64,000 bases of DNA from Betaproteobacteria bacterium (GTDB taxonomy: Bacteria; Pseudomonadota; Gammaproteobacteria; Burkholderiales; SG8-39), in NCBI GenBank assembly GCA_016234705.1, contig JACRAS010000043.1, forward strand, positions 62,001 through 126,000, written 5' to 3'. A program made the position numbers and the translations under genes. The notes under the pieces were generated by a model that was not told the origin of the DNA, made no database searches, and was given only the letters and a program-made list of their open reading frames with translations. Shown in pieces: positions 1 to 7,667 of the stretch (position 1 is the stretch's first letter; every line of letters starts with the position of its first letter).

Positions 1-1
1 G

Positions 2-322
2 CTGGAGAAGGCGGGCGAGCGCCTGGATCAGGTCGGCGCGAGCCTCAAGACCCTGGACGAGAAGATTCCCACCCTGATGCTCAGGGCGGACAAGACCCTG
101 GAAGACATCCGGGCCGCGAGCGCCAACATCAAGAAAATCACCGACGAGAGCGTCGAACAGGTGCCGGGCCTATTGCGCGACGGCAAAGCCGTCGCCGAGG
201 ACGCGCGCGAGATCGTGGAAGGAGCGAAGAAGGCTTGGCCGGTGCGCAATTTCGTGACGCCGCAACGAGAAACCCTGATTCCCCTGGATAGCCATGAGAG
301 CGGCAGCGCCCGGCGCAAGTGA
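2..322 (+). CDS. C-terminal end of a probable MCE/MlaD-family lipid-transport protein (5' end outside window)
   Basis: The reading frame is open from base 2 to a stop at 322 and gives 106 residues. The visible part is a charged, heptad-like helical tail (LEKAGERLDQVGASLKTLDE and onward) ending in a short basic tail. Such tails follow the MCE domain in MlaD-like substrate-binding subunits of ABC lipid transporters. The MCE domain itself is not in the window, so the family call rests on the tail and on the neighbours: a lipoprotein directly downstream and a MlaE-like permease at 3267. The next gene starts within or just after the end of this one, which suggests one operon. Confidence 0.5.
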   Translation: MEKAGERLDQVGASLKTLDEKIPTLMLRADKTLEDIRAASANIKKITDESVEQVPGLLRDGKAVAEDAREIVEGAKKAWPVRNFVTPQRETLIPLDSHESGSARRK

Positions 323-359
323 GGTTCGCGCCCCTTCCGGCGCAAGCCGGGCTGGAGGC

Positions 360-1169
360 GTGGCGTGCTTGCAGCCCCTGATCATGCTGTTCGCGCTGAT
401 CCTGGTTGCCTGCGCCAGCGTGCCGCCCGGACCGCAGAACGCGCGCCTGGCGCAGGCGGCCGACTACAACCGTCGCGGCGAGGCTGCGCTCAAGCAGGGC
501 GATTATCGCCGCGCGCTGGCCTACTATAGGGAAGCGTTGCGCATCGATTTGTCGGTGGAGCATGCCGAGGGTATCGCCATCAACAGCATCAATCTGGCGC
601 GGGCGCACCAGCTCGCCGGCGAAAGCGCGCTCGCCCACCAGGCACTGGACAGCCTGCTTGGTGCGAGCGCCTTGCGTCTTGCGCCCGAGTTCGTCGCCGC
701 CGCGCGGCTGCGCAAAGCCCTGCTTTATCAAGGCGAAGGCAAGCTTGCCGATGCAAACGTCTGGGCAGAGCGCAGCGAGGCGCTGTGCCAGGATGCCGTC
801 TGCGCATGGCGTGGCACGCTGCTCAATCTGCGTGCGCGCCTCGCCTTGGCGCGCGCGGATGCGGCCGCGGCTCAGGCGCTCGCCGGGCAGGCGCTTGCCG
901 TCAACCGCGCGCGTGCGGCAGGCGAGGAAATCGCGAACTCATTGCGCCTGCAAGCGGAGGCGAGCATCCGGCAGCAACAGTTCGCGGCGGCGCTCGCGCC
1001 ACTCGATGAAGCTCTGGCGCTGGACAAGGGCTTGGGCCTGACCGGGCGCATCGAGGCCGACCTCGCCTTCATGGGCGAAGCGCATGCCGGCGCGGGAAAT
1101 GCCGAACAGGCGCGCGAGTTTCGGTTGCGTGCCGCAAGCGTGAGCAAACAGCGCCTGCCGGCCGAATAG
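360..1169 (+). CDS. TPR-containing outer-membrane lipoprotein
   Basis: The protein begins with a hydrophobic stretch ending in a lipobox (LILVAC, Cys about residue 18 from the GTG at 360), so it should be lipidated and anchored in a membrane. The mature part is alanine-rich and made of helical pairs of the TPR type (for example YNRRGEAALKQGDYRRALAY). Two possible starts exist: ATG at 294, which overlaps the preceding gene and gives an unusually long n-region, and GTG at 360, which gives a normal lipoprotein signal. I prefer 360. Its place after an MCE-like gene suggests an accessory role in lipid transport, but that is inference. Confidence 0.65.
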   Translation: MACLQPLIMLFALILVACASVPPGPQNARLAQAADYNRRGEAALKQGDYRRALAYYREALRIDLSVEHAEGIAINSINLARAHQLAGESALAHQALDSLLGASALRLAPEFVAAARLRKALLYQGEGKLADANVWAERSEALCQDAVCAWRGTLLNLRARLALARADAAAAQALAGQALAVNRARAAGEEIANSLRLQAEASIRQQQFAAALAPLDEALALDKGLGLTGRIEADLAFMGEAHAGAGNAEQAREFRLRAASVSKQRLPAE

Positions 1170-1197
1170 GCTGCGTTAGGGCAAACAGGGAAAGTCA

Positions 1198-1362
1198 TGC
1201 GATTCGGTACCCGCGTAAGTATCCTCCTGGTCGCGAGCCTGCTCGTCTCGCCGCGTCCCTGGGCGCGGGCAATTTCCGGCGACGTTTCCTGCCGGCCGGT
1301 GGTTCCCGTTGATGCGGGTGAGCCAAGTGGACGTGGCTGCACATGCGCGCGCTCGATTTAAT
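1198..1362 (+). CDS. possible small exported protein, 54 aa
   Basis: An ATG at 1198 opens a 54-codon frame that overlaps the start of the cyclase gene by 20 bases. It begins with a basic N-terminus and a hydrophobic segment (VSILLVASLLV) ending in a signal-peptidase-like site (WARA), then a short Cys-rich tail. I do not recognise it. It could be a real small exported protein or the surviving N-terminus of a larger gene, such as the FecR-type proteins often found beside CHASE2 cyclases. No homology evidence is available here. Confidence 0.3.
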
Positions 1363-3136
1363 CAAATTCAGGCTGCTGGCCGGCTTCCTGCTGGTGCTCG
1401 GCGTCGGCCTGGCGGTGCAGCAGACAGAGTTGGCGCAGCCGCAGGAGCAATTCCTGCTCGACCGGGAGTTCGGGCTGCTGCGCGCGTTCCGGCCGCAGCC
1501 CGCGCGCAACGATGTAGTCATTATCGGCATAGACGAAGCGAGCCTTGCCGCCGTCCCCGAGCCTTTCGCGCTGTGGCACCCGCATTTGGGCCGGTTTCTC
1601 GCCGCCCTGGGCGAGGCGAGGCCGTCGGTGCTGGGCGTCGATATTGTTCTGCCTTCACGGTCTTTCCATGAACTCATCCCGATGTACGACCAGAAATTGC
1701 TTGCGGGACTGGCGGCGATTCGCGGCAAGGTGCCGCTGGTGCTCGCGCAAACGGTCGATGAGCAAGGCGCATTTCGCAAGATCTTCCCGCCCTTTATTTC
1801 CATGGCCGGCGCAGACCCCCTGGGCTCGGTGGTGGTTTGCCCCGATGCCGACGGCGTGGTGCGCCGCTACGGCGAGACGCGTTGCCACGACAGCGGCAAA
1901 CTCGGCCTGTTCGCCGCGAAAATCGCGAGGAATCTGGGCCTGGAAAACCGATGGGAGGGCTGGATCGATTACACCCTGGGCGATGCATTCACCTATGTGC
2001 CCTTCCATCGGGCGATGCAATGGATCGACAAAGATCCGGAGAAGCTGCGCCATGCGGTCCACGGCAAGCCGGTGTTGCTCGGCGTGATTCTGCGCTTCGA
2101 AGACCGGCTGCGGATGCCGGTGGCGCTGGCGGCCCGCGAGCCGCTCAGACGCTGGCTGCCCGGCGTGATGCTGCACGCCCAGGTGCTGCGCTCGATGCTT
2201 AACAACGGCCTGATCCAGCCGGTCGCGGCGCCGCTGCAATGGGCCTTGTTGCTGGTGGCGGCGCTGTTCTGGTTCGGCCGCAACTGGCTCAAAGGGGTCG
2301 CTTTGGCCCTGTTCCTGCCGGGTGTGTTTGCGTTTGCCTTGGTGATATTGTGGAAGGGCATGCACCTCGAGATCGCCGCTGCCATGCTCACGGCGATACT
2401 CGCTTTCGCGGCGCGTTTTGCCTACGAGGCGATACGCGGCATGCGCGAGAAGCGTTTTCTGCGCGACGTGTTCTCGAGCTATGTCAGCCCGCCCATCCTG
2501 AAGCAAATCCTGGCCGGCAAGATCAAGCCCGGCCTGGGCGGCGCGCGCGAGCAGGTAACCGTCCTGTTCTCCGACATCCGCAATTTCACGCATCGGAGCG
2601 AGAACCTGCCGCCGGCGGAATCGATCGGCTTGTTGAACGAGTATTTTTCCGAGATGACCGCCGCCGTCCACCATTGCGGCGGCACCGTCGACAAGTTCAT
2701 CGGGGACGGGCTGATGGCGATTTTCGGGGCGCCGCAAAAGCTCGACTGCGCGGAGAAAAGCGCGCTCGAGGCGGCACAGGAGATGCTCGTGCGGCTGGCG
2801 CGCCTCAACCAGCGGCTGAAAGCGAGGGGGGTGGAGGAGATACGCATAGGCATCGGCTTGGCGAGCGGGGCGGTCGTGTTGGGCCATGTCGGCTCGAGCG
2901 TTCGCCACGAGTACACCGCCATAGGCGACGTGGTGAATACGGCGTCGCGCCTCGAGGCCTTGACCAAGGAACTCGGCTATCCGGTTATCTGCAACGCGTT
3001 GGTGGCCGACGCGGTGGGCGCCGCCGGTGGATTGATTGATCTCGGGCAGCGGCCGGCGCGCGGACGCTCCGCCGAGCGGCTCTACGGCTGGAATCCGCCC
3101 ATACTGCAGGAACAGCTTGCGCCGCTGCCGGCGTGA
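1343..3136 (+). CDS. CHASE2-domain adenylate/guanylate cyclase
   Basis: The 597-residue protein has an N-terminal membrane segment (about 8-27), a long extracytoplasmic CHASE2 sensor region (about 30-290), a group of about three membrane segments (about 295-365) and a class III nucleotide cyclase domain (about 400-570). Catalytic landmarks are present: a metal-binding Asp in LFSDIRNFT (about 410), a second in FIGDGLMAIFG (about 450), and the transition-state segment AIGDVVNTASRLE near 530. It should make cAMP or cGMP in the cytoplasm in response to a periplasmic signal. The substrate cannot be fixed by eye. It lies inside an MCE/Mla-type lipid-transport locus, which is an uncommon setting. 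Confidence 0.9.
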   Translation: MRALDLIKFRLLAGFLLVLGVGLAVQQTELAQPQEQFLLDREFGLLRAFRPQPARNDVVIIGIDEASLAAVPEPFALWHPHLGRFLAALGEARPSVLGVDIVLPSRSFHELIPMYDQKLLAGLAAIRGKVPLVLAQTVDEQGAFRKIFPPFISMAGADPLGSVVVCPDADGVVRRYGETRCHDSGKLGLFAAKIARNLGLENRWEGWIDYTLGDAFTYVPFHRAMQWIDKDPEKLRHAVHGKPVLLGVILRFEDRLRMPVALAAREPLRRWLPGVMLHAQVLRSMLNNGLIQPVAAPLQWALLLVAALFWFGRNWLKGVALALFLPGVFAFALVILWKGMHLEIAAAMLTAILAFAARFAYEAIRGMREKRFLRDVFSSYVSPPILKQILAGKIKPGLGGAREQVTVLFSDIRNFTHRSENLPPAESIGLLNEYFSEMTAAVHHCGGTVDKFIGDGLMAIFGAPQKLDCAEKSALEAAQEMLVRLARLNQRLKARGVEEIRIGIGLASGAVVLGHVGSSVRHEYTAIGDVVNTASRLEALTKELGYPVICNALVADAVGAAGGLIDLGQRPARGRSAERLYGWNPPILQEQLAPLPA

Positions 3137-3176
3137 AGCACGATGGATGAATAAGCGTATTTTGAGGAGGAACGAT

Positions 3177-3257
3177 ATGCGATCATTCTATGTTGCCTTT
3201 GTTGCCGCGTGCTGGCGGCGGAGTGCCCGGACGAGCCGGCATTGCAGAAGTGGGTGA
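3177..3257 (+). CDS. micro-ORF of 26 aa with a strong ribosome-binding site, probably frameshifted
   Basis: An ATG at 3177 sits 6 bases after a perfect AGGAGG. The encoded peptide starts like a signal sequence (MRSFYVAFVAA), then turns into an arginine-rich stretch. A shift of one base after the eleventh codon continues as VLAAECPDEPALQKWVK and stops at TAA just before the permease start. This looks like a small exported protein that has lost frame, or an assembly or sequence error. It lies between the cyclase and the permease. Confidence 0.25.
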   Translation: MRSFYVAFVAACWRRSARTSRHCRSG

Positions 3258-3266
3258 AATAACACC

Positions 3267-4019
3267 GTGAATCTTGCGGCGCCGGTGTGGCGAAACCTGA
3301 GCGGGTATTACGCTCTTGTTGCTTACACCTTTAGGCATTTGCGCGTGTTGCGCATCGCGCCGGTGCGCCTGGTGTTCATGCGCCAGGTCTACTACACCGG
3401 CATCGAGGCGCTCGGAATCATCTCGCTGATCGCGCTGCTCTCAGGCACCCTGGTCATCACCCAGACCGTTGCCTTGATGGGCGCCGACAGCGAGCTGATG
3501 CTGCGCGTGCTCGTCTGGGTGGTGGTGCGGGAGCTGGGGCCGCTGTTCGCCGCGATTCTCATCGTCGCGCGCTCGACTCCGGCAATTGCGACCGAACTCG
3601 CCCTGATGAAGACGCATCACGAGGTCGATCATTTGCATTACATGGGTATCCCGGCGCGCGACTACCTGATCGTGCCGCGCATCGCCGGCGTGACCTTGTG
3701 CGTGATGGTCTTGAGCTTCTATTTTCAGATCATCGCCGTGCTCGGCGGAATGGGCGTGAGCACCTTCTATCAGCGGATATCCTTTGTCGAGATCCTGGGA
3801 GATTTTCTGGAGGTGGTGCGGCCGCTCGAATTGATCGGCACGCTGGCGAAGAGTTTCTGTTTCGGCGCATCGATCGCCGCCATTTCCTGCTTCCATGGCT
3901 TGACGGTGGAGCAGGCCATCACCGAAGTGCCCAAAGCCGCGATCAAGGCGGTGATGCGCAGCCTGCTGGCGGTGTTCGCGATCGACGCGGTGTTTGCCTA
4001 CCTCTCGCTCGCGTTCTGA
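3267..4019 (+). CDS. MlaE-like ABC transporter permease
   Basis: The 250-residue protein has the five-to-six-helix layout of MlaE/YrbE permeases, including the family segment VVVRELGPLFAAILIVARS (about 88-106) and a following cytoplasmic EVDHLHYMGIPARDYLIVPR loop region. Members form the inner-membrane channel of MCE-linked phospholipid transporters. The start codon is GTG at 3267. No ATPase gene is present downstream, so the ATP-binding subunit must lie upstream of the window or elsewhere. It shares direction with the MCE-like tail, lipoprotein and cyclase upstream. Confidence 0.85.
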   Translation: MNLAAPVWRNLSGYYALVAYTFRHLRVLRIAPVRLVFMRQVYYTGIEALGIISLIALLSGTLVITQTVALMGADSELMLRVLVWVVVRELGPLFAAILIVARSTPAIATELALMKTHHEVDHLHYMGIPARDYLIVPRIAGVTLCVMVLSFYFQIIAVLGGMGVSTFYQRISFVEILGDFLEVVRPLELIGTLAKSFCFGASIAAISCFHGLTVEQAITEVPKAAIKAVMRSLLAVFAIDAVFAYLSLAF

Positions 4020-4155
4020 GCGCAGTCCTTTCGCGAGCTGGCCGGCGTAAGGCGCCTGGGGATATTAACGATCCGGAGAAACCATGCAGGCAAGCTTGGT
4101 CTTTGCCCTTTTACCCTTCGCCGCACCCAACGAATCGCCTTCGATGAGTCCTGTG

Positions 4156-4182
4156 TTGTACGATGAACGGATCGACTATAAT
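4156..4182 (+). promoter_or_regulatory. candidate sigma70 promoter of the AbrB/PIN toxin-antitoxin pair
   Basis: A consensus -10 hexamer TATAAT occupies 4177-4182, preceded by TTGTAC at 4156-4161 with a short 15-base spacer (TGTTGT at 4154 would give 17). It lies about 30 bases upstream of the antitoxin start, with an AAGGAG ribosome-binding site at 4201-4206. Confidence 0.5.
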
Positions 4183-4213
4183 TCCGTTTGTCTCTCGCAA
4201 AAGGAGTCTTGCT

Positions 4214-4426
4214 ATGAATGCCGTCACGCTGTCGTCGAAATACCAGGTGGTCATTCCCCAGGCCGTGCGGGAAAGGCTGGGCCTACAACCCGGGCAGCGC
4301 TTCCAGGTCGTCGCCCTTGAAGGGCGGGTCGAGTTGATCCCCGTCGAGCCGGCGAAGGCCCTGCGCGGTTTCATGAAGGGCGCCCGGCCAGAGGTGCGGC
4401 GCGAGAAGGCGGACCGGACGCTGTGA
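4214..4426 (+). CDS. AbrB/MazE-family antitoxin
   Basis: This 70-residue protein has the swapped-hairpin AbrB fold signature near its N-terminus (TLSSKYQVVIPQAVRERLGL, then PGQRFQVV). Such proteins bind operator DNA and neutralise a partner toxin through their C-terminal tail. The ATG at 4214 was chosen because AAGGAG lies 8 bases upstream. The stop overlaps the start of the PIN toxin by 4 bases, typical of co-translated toxin-antitoxin pairs. The promoter directly upstream is a likely site of autoregulation. Confidence 0.85.
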   Translation: MNAVTLSSKYQVVIPQAVRERLGLQPGQRFQVVALEGRVELIPVEPAKALRGFMKGARPEVRREKADRTL

Positions 4427-4836
4427 AGCCGATGAACGTCGTCGATTCCTCGGCCTGGGTCGAATATTTCGTGGACGGATCAAATGCCGGCCGCTTCGCC
4501 CCCGCCATCGAGGACAGCGGTGCCCTGATCGTCCCGACCATCGTCCTCTACGAGGTTTTCAAGTGGGGACTGCGCGAGCGCGGCGAACAGGCGGCCCTGC
4601 GCCTGGCCGGCGTGATGCACCAAGGCCGGATGGTTGACCTGGGCCCGGACCTGGCGTTGGCCGCAGCGCGGATTGCCGGCGAATTCGATCTGGCCATGGC
4701 CGATAGCGTTATTCTCGCCACGGCCCGCGCCTATGACGCCATCTTGTGGACTCAGGACGCGGATTTCGCGCAAGTGCCTGGCGTCCGCTACGTGCCGAAG
4801 GGAAGGGCGGGCAAGGTTCCGGTCAAGAAAGCCTGA
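4423..4836 (+). CDS. PIN-domain toxin (VapC-type ribonuclease)
   Basis: The 137-residue protein starts with GTG inside the antitoxin stop codon. It shows the PIN pattern of spaced acidic residues: Asp in NVVDSSAWVEYF (about 7), Glu in TIVLYEVFKW (about 45), Asp in LAMADSVILATA (about 90) and Asp in LWTQDADF (about 108). VapC toxins are Mg-dependent endoribonucleases, often cutting tRNA or rRNA. All key acids are present, so it could be active. It pairs with the AbrB-type antitoxin upstream. Confidence 0.85.
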   Translation: MKPMNVVDSSAWVEYFVDGSNAGRFAPAIEDSGALIVPTIVLYEVFKWGLRERGEQAALRLAGVMHQGRMVDLGPDLALAAARIAGEFDLAMADSVILATARAYDAILWTQDADFAQVPGVRYVPKGRAGKVPVKKA

Positions 4837-4929
4837 CGCCGGCGAGCAGGTCAGGCGGCGATGGTGCACTAAGCGTGCACAAGAATTCTGCTGGAAACGC
4901 GTAACTATTTGACAAACAATAGTAAAAAA

Positions 4930-5291
4930 TGGTGGAGGCGGGGGGAATTGAACCCCCGTCCGCAAGTCCTCTACAGACAGATCTACATACTTAGCCAGGT
5001 TGTTTGATTTGACCGCTTACCCGCCAACCGGCAGGCTGGTAAACGGCGAGTCACCTTGAATTTGACGCGCCGCAAAGTGACCCTGCGGCGCGCGAGCTCA
5101 TGTAAATGACTCTGCTGTAACTTGCGTCACCCGGCCCATGAACCAACCGGTGCAGAGCTCGCCGGTCTTAAGCGGCGAGAGCGAAACGTTCGTCGTTCGC
5201 GGTTATTGCGTTCCAGTTGGATTTACGAGGTGGCTGGGCCTCGGTATGCACTGCGCTGCTTTGTAACCCACGTCGAAACCAGGTCGCCCCC
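4930..5291 (-). ncRNA. ssrA: tmRNA
   Basis: On the minus strand the 3' end reads as a tRNA-like acceptor and T arm ending in CCA (4930-4932), and the 5' end begins GGGGGCGACC near 5291. The internal coding stretch (5169-5198 on the plus strand, read in reverse) translates to ANDERFALAA followed by TAA, the tag typical of betaproteobacteria. The molecule tags and rescues stalled ribosomes. The total of about 362 nt fits the family. Confidence 0.95.
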
Positions 5292-5414
5292 GGTATCTGG
5301 TGTGGAGTGAAGGGTGCGGAACAAAGGGGGAAATACCCTCGTCTTGCGCCCGTCCGCCCCGAACTACATTCGCATTATCTCATATGAGGCGCAACCACGC
5401 AGGAAACAAGAGGC

Positions 5415-6098
5415 TCAGAGGTAATCGAGCACTTCGCGCGGATGGTCGATGATGGCGTCGGCCTTCCAGGACTCGATCGGCCCGCCGTCGCCCAGATAGC
5501 CGTACTTCACCGCGATCACGCGCATGCCCGCGGCGCGCGCCGCCTGCACGTCGCGCAAATCGTCGCCCACATAGAGGCAGGCAGAGGGCGGCAGTTGCAG
5601 CGCGGCAGCGGCGTGCAGCAGCGGATCCGGATGCGGCTTCGCGCGCGCCGCGGTGTCCCCGCCGACGACGCAGGCCGCGCGTTCGTCCAAATGCAGGCGC
5701 TGGAGCAAGGGGAAAGTAAAGCGCTCGGCTTTGTTGGTCACCACGCCCCAGGGCAGGCCGTCCCGGTCGAGTAGGGCTAGCAGTTCGGCCATGCCGTCGA
5801 ACAGCCGCGTATCGACGCAAATCCCGGCGGCGTAGAAATCGAGAAACTGCAGCTTGAGCGCTTCATAGCGCTCGTCTTCCGGGTCGAGGCCAAACCCGAC
5901 CTTGAGCAGGCCGCGTGCGCCGCTGGAAGCGTACGGCCGAGCGATGGCCACGGGGATGGGCGCAAGGCGGTGTGCAGCGCGCACACGGTTAAGCGCCCGC
6001 GCCAGATCGGGCGCGGTATCGGCGAGCGTGCCGTCCAGATCGAACAGCACCGCCCGCGCGTTCGTTCTAGGGAAGCTCTGATTAAGCTTGCGACGCAA
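5415..6098 (-). CDS. gph: phosphoglycolate phosphatase, HAD family
   Basis: The 227-residue protein has the HAD motifs in order: DLDGTLADT (about 20-28, nucleophile Asp), GVVTNK (about 117), KPHPDPL (about 155) and VGDDLRD (about 175). It hydrolyses 2-phosphoglycolate or a related sugar phosphate. The gene is the last of the minus-strand group ubiG-gph. The start at 6098 would be a TTG inside a palindromic repeat (6072-6108), so the first eleven residues are encoded by that repeat. A GTG nearer to the DLDG motif is possible, so the exact N-terminus is uncertain. In some bacteria the neighbour of ubiG is the related phosphatase MupP. Confidence 0.85.
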   Translation of the reverse strand: MRRKLNQSFPRTNARAVLFDLDGTLADTAPDLARALNRVRAAHRLAPIPVAIARPYASSGARGLLKVGFGLDPEDERYEALKLQFLDFYAAGICVDTRLFDGMAELLALLDRDGLPWGVVTNKAERFTFPLLQRLHLDERAACVVGGDTAARAKPHPDPLLHAAAALQLPPSACLYVGDDLRDVQAARAAGMRVIAVKYGYLGDGGPIESWKADAIIDHPREVLDYL

Positions 6099-6108
6099 GC
6101 AGAGCTTC
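6072..6108. repeat. inverted repeat at the gph 5' end
   Basis: Arms GAAGCTCT and AGAGCTTC, with inner arms GCTTGC and GCAAGC around GAC, form an interrupted hairpin. It overlaps the first codons of gph. Confidence 0.7.
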
Positions 6109-6153
6109 CTCTAACTTGGGGGATTTACGCCCCGAAGGAAGTCCCCTTGGGGG

Positions 6154-6176
6154 ACAAGGGGGCATCGCCCCCTTGT
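6154..6176. repeat. hairpin between ubiG and gph
   Basis: A G-rich arm and its complementary C-rich arm (ACAAGGGGG / CCCCCTTGT) with a 5-base loop lie just after the ubiG stop. No T-run follows on the minus strand, so it is not a clear terminator. Together with 6072-6108 it may be one inserted repeat unit. Confidence 0.55.
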
Positions 6177-6187
6177 TCAGACAAATC

Positions 6188-6883
6188 TTAGGCATCGCGC
6201 ACGCAGTGCATCAGGTAATTGACGCTGGCGTCGTGGTTGAGAGAGTAGACTTGCGTCAGCGGGTTGTAGCTCATGCCGATCACCGACTCGAGCGTGAGGC
6301 CGGCAGCGCGGCAATAGCGCGCCAGTTCCGAGGGTTTGAGGAATTTCGCGTACTCGTGCGTGCCGCGCGGCAGCAGGCGCAGGATGTATTCGGCGCCGAT
6401 CACCGCGAGCAGGTAGGATTTGGGATTGCGGTTGATGGTGGAGAAGAACACGTCCCCGCCCGGCTTGACCAGTTGGGCGCAGGCGCCGACCGTGCTGGCC
6501 GGATTGGGCACGTGCTCCAGCATTTCCATGCAGGTGAGCGCGTCGTATTGCCCGGCCTCGCGCAGCGCCAGGTCCTCGGCGCTGATTTCGTCGTAGCTCA
6601 CCTCGAGGCGGGACTCGAACAGGTGCAGCAGCGCCACCTTCAGTGCCTTGTCCGACAGATCGATGCCTTTGACGCGCGCGCCGAGCGCGGCCATGGCTTC
6701 GGCGAGAATGCCCCCGCCGCAGCCCACGTCCAGCACCGACTTGCCCTTCAATCCGGCCGTGTCATCGATCCAGCGCAGGCGCAGCGGATTGATCTGGTGC
6801 AGCGGCTTGAATTCGCTGGTGGGGTCCCACCAGCGGTGCGCCAGTTCGCTGAACTTGGCCAGTTCCTGTGGGTCGGCGTTCAT
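6188..6883 (-). CDS. ubiG: ubiquinone biosynthesis O-methyltransferase UbiG
   Basis: The 231-residue protein has the SAM-binding motif [17 protein letters not shown] (about 50-65) and the UbiG N-terminal segment [11 protein letters not shown] followed by [12 protein letters not shown]. It carries out both O-methylation steps of ubiquinone synthesis at the inner membrane. Length and ends match the family. It lies upstream of gph on the same strand and downstream of ompA1, an order common in betaproteobacteria. Confidence 0.95.
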   Translation of the reverse strand: MNADPQELAKFSELAHRWWDPTSEFKPLHQINPLRLRWIDDTAGLKGKSVLDVGCGGGILAEAMAALGARVKGIDLSDKALKVALLHLFESRLEVSYDEISAEDLALREAGQYDALTCMEMLEHVPNPASTVGACAQLVKPGGDVFFSTINRNPKSYLLAVIGAEYILRLLPRGTHEYAKFLKPSELARYCRAAGLTLESVIGMSYNPLTQVYSLNHDASVNYLMHCVRDA

Positions 6884-6899
6884 GCTGCGCAGTCGAAAT

Positions 6900-6926
6900 A
6901 AAAAAGCCCCGCTTGCGCAGGGCTTC
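6900..6926 (-). terminator. Rho-independent terminator after ompA1
   Basis: On the minus strand a GC hairpin (AGCCCTGCGC / GCGGGGCT) is followed by a run of six T residues, 18 bases after the ompA1 stop. Confidence 0.75.
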
Positions 6927-6944
6927 TAAAGGATTGGCGCAAGC

Positions 6945-7607
6945 CTACTTGGTGCGCGAACCCACCACCTCGATTTCGACGCGGCGGTTCTTGGCGCGGC
7001 CTTCCTTGGTCTTGTTGCTGGCCATCGGCTGCGACTCGCCTTTGCCTTCCGTGTAGACACGGTTGGCTTCGATGCCCTTGCCGACCAGGTACGCTTTGAC
7101 CGCGTCGGCGCGGCGCAGCGACAGCTTCTTGTTGTAGGCATTGCTGCCGATGCTGTCGGTGTGGCCGATGGCGATGATCACTTCCAGGTTCACCGCTTTC
7201 AGTTTGCCCACGAGGTTGTCGAGACTGGCCTTGCCTTCGGGTTTGAGCACCGCCTTGTCGAAGTCAAAGAACGTATCGACGCCCAGAGTCACTTTTTCGG
7301 TGACTGGCGTGCGTGCGGCGGGCTTCGGCGCCGGCGCCGGCGGCTTAGGTGCCGGAGGAGGCGTTACGACCGGGGCGGCGGGGGCAGGCGCGGCTTTCTT
7401 CGGCACGAGGTCGGGATCGCATTCTACGGTCGCCATGGCGGGGGTCCAGTAGCCCGTGTGCCAGCACAGTCCGGTGGCGTTCTTGACGTACATGCCGCTC
7501 GCCCCGACATAGCCTTGCCCGACCTGCGCGACTGCGGTGTTCGCTCCCATGCCGAGCGCAAGCGCCGCGCCTAGGACCAACCCGAATTGTCTTGCTGACT
7601 TGTTCAT
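6945..7607 (-). CDS. OmpA-family outer-membrane protein, copy 1
   Basis: The 220-residue protein has a signal peptide (cleavage after TAVAQ, about 28), a short N-terminal domain with two Cys (GLCWHTGYWTP and VECDPDL), a proline/alanine-rich linker (about 72-100), and an OmpA C-terminal peptidoglycan-binding domain (FDFDKAVLKPEG to about 215, with GHTDSIGSNAYNKKLSLRRA). It should link the outer membrane to peptidoglycan. A paralogue with the same N-terminal domain lies at 9069-9764, with the amidohydrolase gene between them. Confidence 0.9.
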   Translation of the reverse strand: MNKSARQFGLVLGAALALGMGANTAVAQVGQGYVGASGMYVKNATGLCWHTGYWTPAMATVECDPDLVPKKAAPAPAAPVVTPPPAPKPPAPAPKPAARTPVTEKVTLGVDTFFDFDKAVLKPEGKASLDNLVGKLKAVNLEVIIAIGHTDSIGSNAYNKKLSLRRADAVKAYLVGKGIEANRVYTEGKGESQPMASNKTKEGRAKNRRVEIEVVGSRTK

Positions 7608-7667
7608 GTTTTCCCCTCAATAAAGTTCTATCGTGTTCCGCCCTGAAAACGTCGCCACGAGCTTTGG

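Noticed and set aside
4084-4320. 78-codon plus-strand frame before the AbrB gene
   Set aside because: It crosses the promoter and the antitoxin start in another frame and has no recognisable product.
6154-6176. Terminator of ubiG
   Set aside because: The hairpin is strong, but no T-run follows on the minus strand.
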